A program made the position numbers and the translations under genes. Below are positions 1-6,754 of a stretch of 12,188 nt of DNA, in pieces; the first letter of the stretch is position 1, and every line of letters starts with the position of its first letter. This stretch comes from Bacteroidales bacterium (lineage in GTDB: Bacteria > Bacteroidota > Bacteroidia > Bacteroidales > UBA7960), in contig SKNE01000057.1 in the NCBI GenBank assembly GCA_007120675.1, forward strand, positions 1 through 12,188, in the 5' to 3' direction. The notes under the pieces are model-generated. The model made no database searches, was not told the DNA's origin, and was given only the letters and a program-made list of their open reading frames with translations.

Positions 1-348
1 AATGTCCACCAGCACAAAAAGGTAGTAATCCGACCCCTCCAGCAAAAAAGCACTGGCCGTGAAAAAAACCAGGATCTCCCCTTCCCTCCTGACCAGTATC
101 AGGGTCTTATGGAACGACCGCTGCCTGTCCCTTACCATGTTCTTCATGCAGCCTCCCATGTCAAAGTCCTGCCGGTCAGTGGTATAAAAACGTCGATTCA
201 TCATCACCGAAGCACTGTCCTGACCAGGACGCAGGGAAAAGATCCGCTCCCGTGCGTAGGTATTCATGTAAAGTACCTCCAGGTGGGGGTCGGTGACCAG
301 GACACCGGCGGGCATCTTGCTGCTGAGCTCGTTGAAGTCAAATACCAT
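1..348 (-). CDS. PAS-domain sensory protein, N-terminal part (cut by window edge)
   Basis: The first 116 codons of a minus-strand gene are present; the rest lies beyond the window edge. The start is the ATG at 348-346, with a weak AAGG about 7 bases upstream. The translation opens MVFDFNELSSKMPAGVLVTD and continues with DPHLEVLYMNTYARERIF and, near residues 98-116, FLLEGSDYYLFVLVDI. A G-x-L-V-T-D strand, a V-x-Y-M-N segment and a final beta strand running into V-D-I are typical of a PAS fold, a small ligand- or cofactor-binding sensor domain. No membrane segment precedes it, so the visible part looks cytoplasmic. In this position PAS domains usually precede a histidine kinase, phosphatase or regulator module, but that part cannot be seen. 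The class of protein is fairly likely; its output function is unknown. Confidence 0.6.
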   Translation of the reverse strand, partial: MVFDFNELSSKMPAGVLVTDPHLEVLYMNTYARERIFSLRPGQDSASVMMNRRFYTTDRQDFDMGGCMKNMVRDRQRSFHKTLILVRREGEILVFFTASAFLLEGSDYYLFVLVDI

Positions 349-398
349 TATGCCTTGGATTGAGTGTGAATAATGCAGGCTAGTTAACATCTTATTTA

Positions 399-406
399 CA
401 AATTTA
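399..406 (-). promoter_or_regulatory. Candidate -7 box of the PAS gene promoter
   Basis: Read on the minus strand this is TAAATTTG, a perfect match to the Bacteroidota -7 consensus TAnnTTTG. It lies about 50 bases upstream of the PAS gene ATG, which would give a leader of roughly 45 bases. No clear TTG or TTTG -33 box is found at the usual spacing, so the call rests on one element in an AT-rich spacer. Confidence 0.4.
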
Positions 407-415
407 CAGTTTTTT

Positions 416-445
416 GCTAACTTAACAGCTAACCAAAATGTTAAC
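416..445. repeat. Three 12-bp-phased copies of G(C/T)TAAC
   Basis: The hexamers GCTAAC (416-421), GCTAAC (428-433) and GTTAAC (440-445) start exactly 12 bp apart. A further GTTAAC lies at 383-388, and the overlapping CTTAAC at 421-426 has the same core. The array sits upstream of the putative -7 box of the PAS gene and within the divergent spacer to the DUF302 gene. Same-face direct repeats of this kind suit a regulator that binds tandemly, but the spacer is AT-rich and chance is not excluded. Confidence 0.4.
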
Positions 446-561
446 CAATTTGTCGTCGTTTATTGTATATTTCTATTTTATAGCCATTTACACAAAGTGG
501 CACAAATTTCGATACTTAGAGGCCAAACAAAAACATGTTACACCTTAAAACAAATGATACA

Positions 562-1038
562 ATGAAAAAGGAGTATTTATTCGGAATAGCGGGACTGGTT
601 GCTGGTATGATACTGACTGGTTTTTTGGCCTACAAGTCGGCGCCCTCCATGATGTTAAAGGAAGCGGAAAGCAATTACAATTTTGACCGTTCCGTGGAGG
701 TGTTCACACAGACTGCCGAGCAAATGGGCTGGTCCATCCCCACGGTACACGACATGAAAGAAACCATGGCTAATTTTGGTTACGATGTATTGAATGCCAA
801 AGTATTTGAGCTTTGTCACCCGGAACACGCGGTACGGATACTGGAGCGCGATGACGAGCGCATCGTATCCTCCATGATGCCCTGCAGGGTCTCCATTTAT
901 GAGAAGTCTGACGGAAAAACCTATGTTTCGTGGATGAATACCGCCATGATGGGCAACATGATGGGTGGTATTGTGGCCGATGTCATGGGCATTGCATCCA
1001 AAGAGAGTGAACAAATGATCTCCTCGCTGACCCAATAA
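562..1038 (+). CDS. Membrane-anchored DUF302 domain protein
   Basis: This gives a 158-residue protein from the ATG at 562. An in-frame ATG at 535 would add 9 residues. I prefer 562 because MKKEY followed directly by a hydrophobic segment (about residues 6-23) looks like a normal signal anchor; neither start has a good ribosome-binding site. Residues about 40-150 match the DUF302 family: V-H-D-M-K, a conserved F-x-L-C-x-P-x-x-A block with Cys85, the M-M-P-C-R strand with Cys108, V-S-I-Y-E and a D-G-K turn. A Met- and Gly-rich stretch follows (residues 125-143, NTAMMGNMMGGIVADVMG). DUF302 proteins are small and of unknown biochemical role, and this one would face the periplasm from the inner membrane. 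It appears monocistronic, with its own terminator at 1153-1193. Nothing in the neighbourhood identifies a partner. The family call is firm; the function is unknown. Confidence 0.8.
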   Translation: MKKEYLFGIAGLVAGMILTGFLAYKSAPSMMLKEAESNYNFDRSVEVFTQTAEQMGWSIPTVHDMKETMANFGYDVLNAKVFELCHPEHAVRILERDDERIVSSMMPCRVSIYEKSDGKTYVSWMNTAMMGNMMGGIVADVMGIASKESEQMISSLTQ

Positions 1039-1109
1039 ACTGGATTTCCCGGCCATCGTGCCTCAGGGCCATGAGCGGCCACGGGCTTCACAGCGCATCC
1101 CATCACCCG

Positions 1110-1130
1110 CAGGGTAGATGATCTACCCTG
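1110..1130. repeat. 21-bp near-perfect palindrome downstream of the DUF302 gene
   Basis: The arms CAGGGTAGAT (1110-1119) and ATCTACCCTG (1121-1130) are exact reverse complements around a single G at 1120. As RNA it would open to a stem of about 8 bp with a 5-base loop. It has no T tract, so it is not a standard intrinsic terminator. It lies 71 bp past the DUF302 stop codon and 22 bp before the real terminator stem. It could be an RNA 3'-end structure or a dimeric protein-binding site. Confidence 0.5.
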
Positions 1131-1152
1131 GCTAATTCACTAACCAAAACAC

Positions 1153-1193
1153 AAAAAAATCTGCAGCGGGCCCCGGTCACTGCAGATTTTTTT
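1153..1193 (+). terminator. Intrinsic terminator after the DUF302 gene, probably bidirectional
   Basis: A tract of seven A, then TCTGCAG, pairs exactly with CTGCAGA followed by seven T. This makes a 14-bp stem around a 13-base GC-rich loop that itself contains GGGCCC. A T tract on the right and an A tract on the left let it work in both directions. It separates the DUF302 gene from the beta-barrel gene that starts at 1232. Confidence 0.85.
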
Positions 1194-1231
1194 CTTATGT
1201 TTACACGTATTTCCGAACCAAAATAAGACAC

Positions 1232-2494
1232 ATGCGATACATTGTACACACCCTATTATGGCTGTTGCTGCCTTTATGGTCCTACGGGCAGTTCTCCATG
1301 GATGCCCAGATTCGTCCCCGGGCTGAGTTCAGGGATGGATACCGTCAGATGCCGGCAGAGGACAGCAATCCGGGCGGGCAGGTAAACCAGCGCACCCGCT
1401 TGTCGCTCTCCTATGCCGGCGACAGCCGCGTCAGTGCCCGCATTGCCATCCAGGACCTGCGCCTGTGGGGCGAGGTATTCACCATGAACGGCGAACCAAG
1501 CTTTGGCGTATACGAAGCCTGGGTGGCCCTTCATCCCTCCGAAAGGCTCAGCATCACTGCGGGGCGGCAGGAGTTGCGTTACGACACGCAACGGCTGATG
1601 GCCATCAACGACTGGGCCCTGACGGGGCGCACCCACGATGCCCTGGTGGCCCGCTTTCAAAGTGAAGGTGGCAGCCGGCTCCACGTGGGGGCAGCCTTTA
1701 ACCAGAGCCAGAACCGCTTGTTTGAGACCCATTATTTGCTCAACAATTACAAGACACTTAACTATCTGTGGTACAACACCGTACTGGGTGAGCGCAGCAG
1801 GCTTTCACTGCATTTTATCGCCGATGGCTATGAGCACCCAAACGACCCGGAAGATTTCAATTTGCGCTACACCATGGCCTCTTACCTGGTTTATGATGGC
1901 GGCGGCGTGGAGTGGCGTCTGTACCCTGCTTACCAGTTTGGCAAGACCTCACGCGGCCAGGACATCAGTGCCTGGTACCTGATGGGAGAAGCGTTTGCCC
2001 CCTTAAGTGAAAGCTGGCGCGCCACCCTTGGTTTCGAGCTGTTCTCGGGCCTTGACCAGATGCCTACCGGAGAACCTTTCACGGTCACCTTCACGGCCTT
2101 CAGCGACCTTTATGGGATGGGGCACGCCCGGAACGGTTTCATGGACTATTTCACGGCCTTCCCGCAGCATACGGAGAATGCCGGACTGTTCAACCCCTAC
2201 CTGAGGAATGCCATCAGACTGGGAGAGCGGTCCACCCTGGATGCCGACCTGCACCTCTTTTTCATGCAAAGCGATTATCCCGATCCCGGCGACCCGGGCC
2301 GGGCCATCGACAAATACCTGGGAACGGAGATCGACCTGGTATACAGCTACCAATTCAATGAGTTCACCCAGCTGCAGTTTGGCTACTCCGTCCTCTTTGG
2401 CAGCGAAAGCATGGAGATTCTCAAGGGGGGCAGCAAGGATGAGTTTGCCCACTGGGCTTTTGCCATGATCAGGATGACACCCCGTTTTTTTTAA
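1232..2494 (+). CDS. Outer-membrane beta-barrel, alginate-export family
   Basis: This 420-residue protein has a signal peptide (MRYIVHTLLWLLLPLWSYGQ, cleavage probably near residues 19/20). Amphipathic strands follow through the whole length, and the protein ends ...IRMTPRFF, a C-terminal aromatic typical of Bam-inserted barrels. The blocks IRPRAEFRDGY, Q-R-T-R-L-S-L, the L-W-G-E stretch and GRQELRYDTQRL fit the alginate-export (AlgE-like) porin family that is common in Bacteroidota, where the cargo is usually not known to be alginate. It should form a passive channel in the outer membrane. A TATGTTTA sequence at 1196-1203, one base off the TAnnTTTG box, lies about 28 bp before the start. The next gene begins only 16 bp after the stop, so the two are probably one transcript. 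The family is likely; the transported solute is unknown. Confidence 0.75.
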   Translation: MRYIVHTLLWLLLPLWSYGQFSMDAQIRPRAEFRDGYRQMPAEDSNPGGQVNQRTRLSLSYAGDSRVSARIAIQDLRLWGEVFTMNGEPSFGVYEAWVALHPSERLSITAGRQELRYDTQRLMAINDWALTGRTHDALVARFQSEGGSRLHVGAAFNQSQNRLFETHYLLNNYKTLNYLWYNTVLGERSRLSLHFIADGYEHPNDPEDFNLRYTMASYLVYDGGGVEWRLYPAYQFGKTSRGQDISAWYLMGEAFAPLSESWRATLGFELFSGLDQMPTGEPFTVTFTAFSDLYGMGHARNGFMDYFTAFPQHTENAGLFNPYLRNAIRLGERSTLDADLHLFFMQSDYPDPGDPGRAIDKYLGTEIDLVYSYQFNEFTQLQFGYSVLFGSESMEILKGGSKDEFAHWAFAMIRMTPRFF

Positions 2495-2510
2495 CGACAC
2501 TCGTTGACCC

Positions 2511-3896
2511 ATGCACCTGGTGATTCGTCAAGCAGAGATTGTAAACGCCGATGGTCGTACCCGCGGCGATGTCCTTGTGCGGGGCGGGCACATTGTGCAG
2601 GTGGCTGACCAGGTCAGTCCGCCAGCAGGCGAACCCCTAGAAAGCATTGACGCCGGCGGCATGCTGCTGCTTCCGGGCGGACTTGACCCCCATGTGCACA
2701 TGCACCTGCCCACTGCGGCGGGCTTCTCTTCCGATGATTTTGTCAGCGGAAGCAGGGCCGCGCTGCTGGGGGGCACCACCACCCTCATTGATTTTGTCAC
2801 TCCCCGCCGGGGGATGTCCCTCACCGATGCCCTCGCCGCACGCCTGATGGAAGCCAGGCGCTGCCACACTGACTATAGCTTTCATGTGAGTCCGGTGGAA
2901 TGGAGGGACAGCACCGCCGCTGAGATCCGCGATTGCATTGCAGCCGGACTTCCCTCCTTCAAGCTGTACATGGCATATAAGGACAGCATAGGCATCGATG
3001 AGGAGGTGATGGCAAAGGTGATGCGCACCGTGGCAAAGGAGGGGGGCATGGTCACGGTGCATTGTGAGACAGGAGACGAGGTGGACAGGCTGCGCAGGGA
3101 GCTGGCGGAGTCAGGCCAGACGGGTCCGGCAAGCCACCCGGAAAGCCGGCCGCCGCACACCGAGAGCCAGGCCGTGGAAAAGGCCATTGCCCTGTGTGCG
3201 CAAACCGCCTGTCCGGTCTACATCGTACATGTCTCCGCGGCCGCCTCCATCGAGCATATCCGCAAGGCGCAGTCGGCGGGCCTGCCTGTGATGGCGGAGG
3301 TATGTCCACACCACCTGTTGCTGGATGAATCGGTATACGATGCACCCTTTGAGCAGGCCGCACCCTTTGTTTTGAGTCCCCCGCTGCGGTCTGAAAGCGA
3401 CAGGAATGCGCTCTGGGGGGCCCTTGCCGACGGCACCGTTGAGGTGGTAGGAACCGATCATTGTCCCTTTTTCATGGAACAAAAGGCCGCGGGCAGAAAT
3501 GACTTCCGGCTGATTGCCAACGGAGCCGGGGGCGTTGAGCACCGTTTAGCACTCATTTATACCCATGGTGTTTTGGAGGGGCGTATCAGCCACGAGCGCT
3601 GGGTGGCGCTTTGCTCCACCGGGCCGGCACGGCTGTTTGGTTTATATCCCCGCAAGGGGCGGATCTGCCGGGGGGCTGATGCCGACATGGTCTTGTGGGA
3701 CCCTCACGCCAGCGAAATCGTGTCGGCTGCCAGGCACCATCACCGGAGCGACATCAGCATATATGAAGGGATGACTCTCAGGGGAAAAGCAAGGATGGTG
3801 ATTAAGTCGGGAAAGGTCGTCGTTGAAGATGGTCAGCAGCGGCGGCAACCCGCAGGAAGCTTTCTTCGCCGCAAAGTCCCGGAAAAGGGCCAGTGA
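2511..3896 (+). CDS. Dihydropyrimidinase / D-hydantoinase family amidohydrolase
   Basis: This 461-residue protein has the length usual for dihydropyrimidinases, which open the ring of dihydrouracil, dihydrothymine or hydantoins using two metal ions in a TIM barrel. The metal-site residues are all present: His61 and His63 (D-P-H-V-H), the lysine to be carboxylated Lys151 (S-F-K-L-Y-M-A-Y-K), His184 (V-H-C-E), His240 (V-H-V-S) and Asp316 (G-T-D-H-C-P-F). Tyr156, Ser289 (L-S-P-P-L-R) and Asn338 (N-G-A-G-G-V-E) match the substrate-binding Tyr, Ser and Asn of this class. This separates it from dihydroorotase and most allantoinases. No signal peptide is seen, so it is cytoplasmic. It sits 16 bp behind an outer-membrane barrel gene and has no clear ribosome-binding site. 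No dihydropyrimidine dehydrogenase or ureidopropionase gene is nearby, so the true substrate (pyrimidine or other cyclic imide/ureide) cannot be fixed. Confidence 0.85.
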   Translation: MHLVIRQAEIVNADGRTRGDVLVRGGHIVQVADQVSPPAGEPLESIDAGGMLLLPGGLDPHVHMHLPTAAGFSSDDFVSGSRAALLGGTTTLIDFVTPRRGMSLTDALAARLMEARRCHTDYSFHVSPVEWRDSTAAEIRDCIAAGLPSFKLYMAYKDSIGIDEEVMAKVMRTVAKEGGMVTVHCETGDEVDRLRRELAESGQTGPASHPESRPPHTESQAVEKAIALCAQTACPVYIVHVSAAASIEHIRKAQSAGLPVMAEVCPHHLLLDESVYDAPFEQAAPFVLSPPLRSESDRNALWGALADGTVEVVGTDHCPFFMEQKAAGRNDFRLIANGAGGVEHRLALIYTHGVLEGRISHERWVALCSTGPARLFGLYPRKGRICRGADADMVLWDPHASEIVSAARHHHRSDISIYEGMTLRGKARMVIKSGKVVVEDGQQRRQPAGSFLRRKVPEKGQ

Positions 3897-3912
3897 ATCT
3901 GCCGCATTATCG

Positions 3913-3929
3913 CCTGGCGGTCAGCCAGG
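3913..3929 (+). terminator. Possible weak terminator hairpin between convergent genes
   Basis: CCTGGC (3913-3918) and GCCAGG (3924-3929) form a 6-bp stem with a 5-base loop. It lies in the 40-bp gap between the stop codons of the amidohydrolase gene and rnfA, which converge here. No T tract follows in either direction, so termination would be weak or factor-dependent. Confidence 0.3.
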
Positions 3930-3936
3930 GTGTCAA

Positions 3937-4515
3937 CTAAACCAGGTTGGCAAAACCCATGAAGGCCAGTGCCAGGATACCTGCCACCACCAGTGCGGCC
4001 GGGGCGCCGCGCATCCCTTTGGGTACGTCCATCAGCTCAAGGTGTTCACGTATGCCGGCAAAAAGGATGATCGTCAGGGCAAAGCCCAGGGCGTTTCCAA
4101 TGGCGAACACCACCCCCTCCAGCAGGTTAAAGCCAAAATCTTCGCGCACGGCCAGGATCGTTACACCCAGGATGGCGCAATTGGTCACGATCAGGGGCAA
4201 AAAGATCCCCAGGGCCTGGTAGAGGGCCGGACTAACCTTCTTCAGGATGATCTCCACCATCTGGACCAGTGAAGCCACCACCAGGATATAGGAGATGGTC
4301 TGCAGGTACTCAATGTTAAAGGGGATGAGGATGTAGTTAAATATCAAGAAAGTGACCAGTGTGGCCAGGGTCATAACGAACATGACGGCCCCTGACATAC
4401 CGATGGAAGTGGATACGCGGGCACTAACGCCCAGGTAGGGGCAGATCCCAAGGAACTGTGCCAGGACAATGTTATTGACGAATACGGCTCCGATGATGAT
4501 CACGATATATTCCAT
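3937..4515 (-). CDS. rnfA: Rnf complex membrane subunit RnfA
   Basis: This is a 192-residue integral membrane protein with about six transmembrane helices, and the length is normal for RnfA. The opening MEYIVIIIGAVFVNNIVLAQ and the following F-L-G-I-C-P are signature. Cys25 and Cys113 (V-T-N-C-A-I-L-G) are the half-membrane cysteines that, with the pair in RnfE, hold an Fe cluster inside the bilayer in Rnf/Nqr complexes. RnfA carries electrons between cytoplasmic and periplasmic cofactors in the ion-pumping ferredoxin:NAD+ oxidoreductase. It is the last gene of the operon, 11 bp after rnfE, and ends converging on the amidohydrolase gene. RnfA and RnfE are related (also to NqrE/NqrD); the V-F-V-N-N-I-V-L-A-Q start identifies this one as the A subunit. 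Confidence 0.97.
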   Translation of the reverse strand: MEYIVIIIGAVFVNNIVLAQFLGICPYLGVSARVSTSIGMSGAVMFVMTLATLVTFLIFNYILIPFNIEYLQTISYILVVASLVQMVEIILKKVSPALYQALGIFLPLIVTNCAILGVTILAVREDFGFNLLEGVVFAIGNALGFALTIILFAGIREHLELMDVPKGMRGAPAALVVAGILALAFMGFANLV

Positions 4516-4526
4516 GCTTCAGCGCT

Positions 4527-5114
4527 TTAGTCCAGTTTCTTTTTTACGATATTGTTGAGGGCCACCAGGTAGCCCAGTCCGATAAATGCTCCCGGGGCCA
4601 GCACGAAGACCAGCATGCCGTCGCCGGCAAACAGCGACCATCCGAACAGTTCTCCTGCACCCAGTATCTCCCGTAGGCCACCAAGCATGGTCAGGGCAAA
4701 GGCAAAGCCAAGTCCCATCCCCATGCCGTCGACGATGGCGCTCCATGTGTCATTCTTGCTGGCAAACGCCTCTGCGCGCCCCATCACCAGGCAGTTCACA
4801 ACGATCAGGGGGATAAACAGGCCCAGCGAATCGTACAGGGCCGGCACGTAGGCTTCCATGACCAGGTCGGTGATGGTCACAAAGGAGGCGATAACCACAA
4901 TGAAGGAGGGGATCCTGACCTTGGTTGGGATGAGGTCTTTGATCAGGGAAACCACGATGTTTGACGACACAAGCACAAACGTTGTGGCCAGCCCCATGCC
5001 CAGGCCATTGAAGGCGGAGGTGGTCACCCCCAGGGCCGGACAAAGGCCCAGGAGCAGCACAAATACTGGGTTATCCTTTACAAAGCCTTTGGTGAAATTC
5101 TGTAGTTGTCCCAT
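4527..5114 (-). CDS. rnfE: Rnf complex membrane subunit RnfE
   Basis: This is a 195-residue membrane protein of the RnfE/NqrD type. It opens with a short amphipathic stretch, then F-V-K-D-N-P-V-F-V-L-L-L-G-L-C-P-A-L-G-V with Cys25. A second half-site follows at V-V-N-C-L-V-M-G (Cys108), then A-E-A-F-A and a D-G-M-G-M-G-L-G-F region. With RnfA it forms the inverted pair that binds the intramembrane Fe cluster. It starts 3 bp after the rnfG stop codon without a clear ribosome-binding site, which points to translational coupling. The length is normal for the family. Confidence 0.97.
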   Translation of the reverse strand: MGQLQNFTKGFVKDNPVFVLLLGLCPALGVTTSAFNGLGMGLATTFVLVSSNIVVSLIKDLIPTKVRIPSFIVVIASFVTITDLVMEAYVPALYDSLGLFIPLIVVNCLVMGRAEAFASKNDTWSAIVDGMGMGLGFAFALTMLGGLREILGAGELFGWSLFAGDGMLVFVLAPGAFIGLGYLVALNNIVKKKLD

Positions 5115-5117
5115 AGC

Positions 5118-5714
5118 TTAATGGATTTCTTGTTTGATGATGGCGTCATGATTTAACTTGAAGGTCTGGAAAGCCCTATCGATGGCGTCACAATAGGCCC
5201 TTGCCGTGATTGTTGCGGCGGTGATACCGTCGATGTCCCCGCCATCCTGTCTCACTTTCAGGCTTTGTTCCCGCGGGTCAAAGCCCCGGAACTGGTCGCT
5301 CCAGTCCGATTTGCCCTTCTCTATCTTGTCCCCCAGGCCCGGGGTCTCGGCATGCTCCAGGTGCACCACATCGATGATCTCGCCCCCGGGCGTAAAGCCG
5401 ACCATGGCGCGGATACGGCCGCTGTAGCCCATCCCCGTGTAGGTGGCCACGGCTACCCCAATGAGTTCGCCCTCCCTGTAGGCCAGGTTGAAGTGCAGTG
5501 AATCGCTCCCTGTGGGGGGCATGAAAGAGTAGGCCCTCAACTCGTCAAATTCGGGCAGCACCATGCCAATGGCTGCCTGCCGTGCTGCTTCCCTCGCCCG
5601 CTCAATGGGTTCCTTGGTCAGGTTATAAACGGTTGCCAGGGTAAAAGATGCTGCCGCCGCAACGATAACCAGCGTCAACACCATGTTCAGAAAAGTGGAT
5701 TCTCTTTTAGCCAT
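5118..5714 (-). CDS. rnfG: Rnf complex flavoprotein subunit RnfG
   Basis: This 198-residue protein has one N-terminal transmembrane helix (about residues 9-30) and a periplasmic FMN-binding domain. The block H-A-E-T-P-G-L-G-D-K (121-130) is characteristic. D-G-I-T-A-A-T (162-168) is the site where ApbE joins FMN to a threonine, here Thr168. RnfG passes electrons on the periplasmic side between RnfD and the membrane core. Its ATG overlaps the rnfD stop by 8 bases and is preceded by GAGGAAG inside rnfD, so it is translationally coupled. No apbE gene is in the window; the enzyme must be encoded elsewhere. Confidence 0.96.
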   Translation of the reverse strand: MAKRESTFLNMVLTLVIVAAAASFTLATVYNLTKEPIERAREAARQAAIGMVLPEFDELRAYSFMPPTGSDSLHFNLAYREGELIGVAVATYTGMGYSGRIRAMVGFTPGGEIIDVVHLEHAETPGLGDKIEKGKSDWSDQFRGFDPREQSLKVRQDGGDIDGITAATITARAYCDAIDRAFQTFKLNHDAIIKQEIH

Positions 5715-6705
5715 TTTTTACTTCCTCCCCAAAGCGTTTCGGTTTCATACCACGGTTGATCAGTGGCACAAATGCATTCATGATGAGAATAGAAAAGGCC
5801 ACCCCCTCGGGATAGGCACCAAAGAGGCGGATGACAATGGTCAGCAGTCCGCAACCCACACCAAAGAGGATCATACCCCGGGGCGACATGGGACTGGTGG
5901 CGTAGTCCGTAGCCATGTAAAGGGCGCCCAGCATCATACCGCCGGTGATCAGGTGAAATACCGGGTCAGGGTACATTTCAGGGTTTACCAGCCAGAAGAT
6001 GGCTGAAAAAAGGGCGGCTGAGCCTAGAAAGGCCACCGGTATGTGCCAGGTGATGATTTTGCGTATCAGCATATAAATGCCTCCAAGCAAAAGGGCGATG
6101 GCTGAAACCTCTCCCACCGACCCCCCCAGGTTACCCATCATCAGCTGGGCATATTCAGGTATCTGGGGCAAGAGGGAGGAGATCTCCTGACCCCGCGACA
6201 CACCGTCCTTGATGATGGTCAGCGGCGTGGGGCCCGTCACCACATCAGTGATTCGTGTGCTGAAAGCAGCGGGCTCGGGGTAGGTGGTCATTTGCACGGG
6301 AAAAGAGATCATCAAAAAAACCCTTCCCACGAGTGCCGGGTTAAAGGGGTTCTTTCCCAGTCCGCCAAAGGTCATTTTTCCCATCCCGATGGCCACCGCC
6401 GAGCCAATCACCACCAGTCCCAACGGCAGGTTGGCGGGCACGTTAAAAGCCAGAAGCACCCCGGTAATGATGGCCGATCCGTCGAATATGGTCATGGGCC
6501 CCTTGATCAGGTATTTCTGGATGAGGTACTCGAAGGCCATGCAGGAAACCACAGCGGTCAAGGTGACCAGTATGGCAGCCAGTCCGAAAAAATAGAAGGA
6601 CACCAGCATGGCAGGTACCAGGGAAAAGACCACGCCGTACATGATCTTGCTGACCGACTCCTCTGTGTGATAATGGGGCGAACCCGAAACTGTCAGTACT
6701 TTCAT
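5707..6705 (-). CDS. rnfD: Rnf complex membrane flavoprotein RnfD
   Basis: This 332-residue multi-spanning membrane protein is related to NqrB. The block F-G-G-L-G-K-N-P-F-N-P-A-L-V-G-R (113-128) is diagnostic. The covalent FMN site is D-V-V-T-G-P-T-P-L (154-162), with Thr160 as the expected attachment residue. The base before it is usually an alanine (S/T-G-A-T) and here is a proline, read as CCC on the coding strand. A good ribosome-binding site (AGAGGAAA) precedes the ATG at 6705. The gap to rnfC is 49 bp. RnfD is a main candidate for the ion channel of the complex, using electron transfer through FMN to move Na+ or H+. Confidence 0.96.
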   Translation of the reverse strand: MKVLTVSGSPHYHTEESVSKIMYGVVFSLVPAMLVSFYFFGLAAILVTLTAVVSCMAFEYLIQKYLIKGPMTIFDGSAIITGVLLAFNVPANLPLGLVVIGSAVAIGMGKMTFGGLGKNPFNPALVGRVFLMISFPVQMTTYPEPAAFSTRITDVVTGPTPLTIIKDGVSRGQEISSLLPQIPEYAQLMMGNLGGSVGEVSAIALLLGGIYMLIRKIITWHIPVAFLGSAALFSAIFWLVNPEMYPDPVFHLITGGMMLGALYMATDYATSPMSPRGMILFGVGCGLLTIVIRLFGAYPEGVAFSILIMNAFVPLINRGMKPKRFGEEVKNG

Positions 6706-6754
6706 GTTTTCCTCTGTACAATTTATTAGCTATGAACAATCTTCCACTCACTCA

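Noticed and set aside
109..363. Plus-strand open frame at the left edge
   Set aside because: It is antisense to the PAS-domain frame, which has a coherent sensor-domain translation and a promoter-like box upstream.
1274..1732. Long open frame on the minus strand inside the beta-barrel gene
   Set aside because: It lies wholly within a gene with a signal peptide and barrel pattern, and its translation shows no family motif; it is a shadow produced by GC-rich codons.
2511..3896. Dihydroorotase or allantoinase
   Set aside because: The S-F-K-L-Y-M-A-Y-K block with Tyr156, the L-S-P-P-L-R strand and N-G-A-G-G-V-E fit dihydropyrimidinase/hydantoinase much better.
3823..4272. Plus-strand open frame across the amidohydrolase end and rnfA
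   Set aside because: It overlaps two well-supported genes out of frame and encodes a low-complexity, Gln/His-rich product.
4527..5114. NqrD rather than RnfE identity (and an Nqr operon instead of Rnf)
   Set aside because: The operon carries rnfB with ferredoxin-type clusters and an RnfC with two [4Fe-4S] sites and lacks nqrF and nqrA, so it is Rnf.
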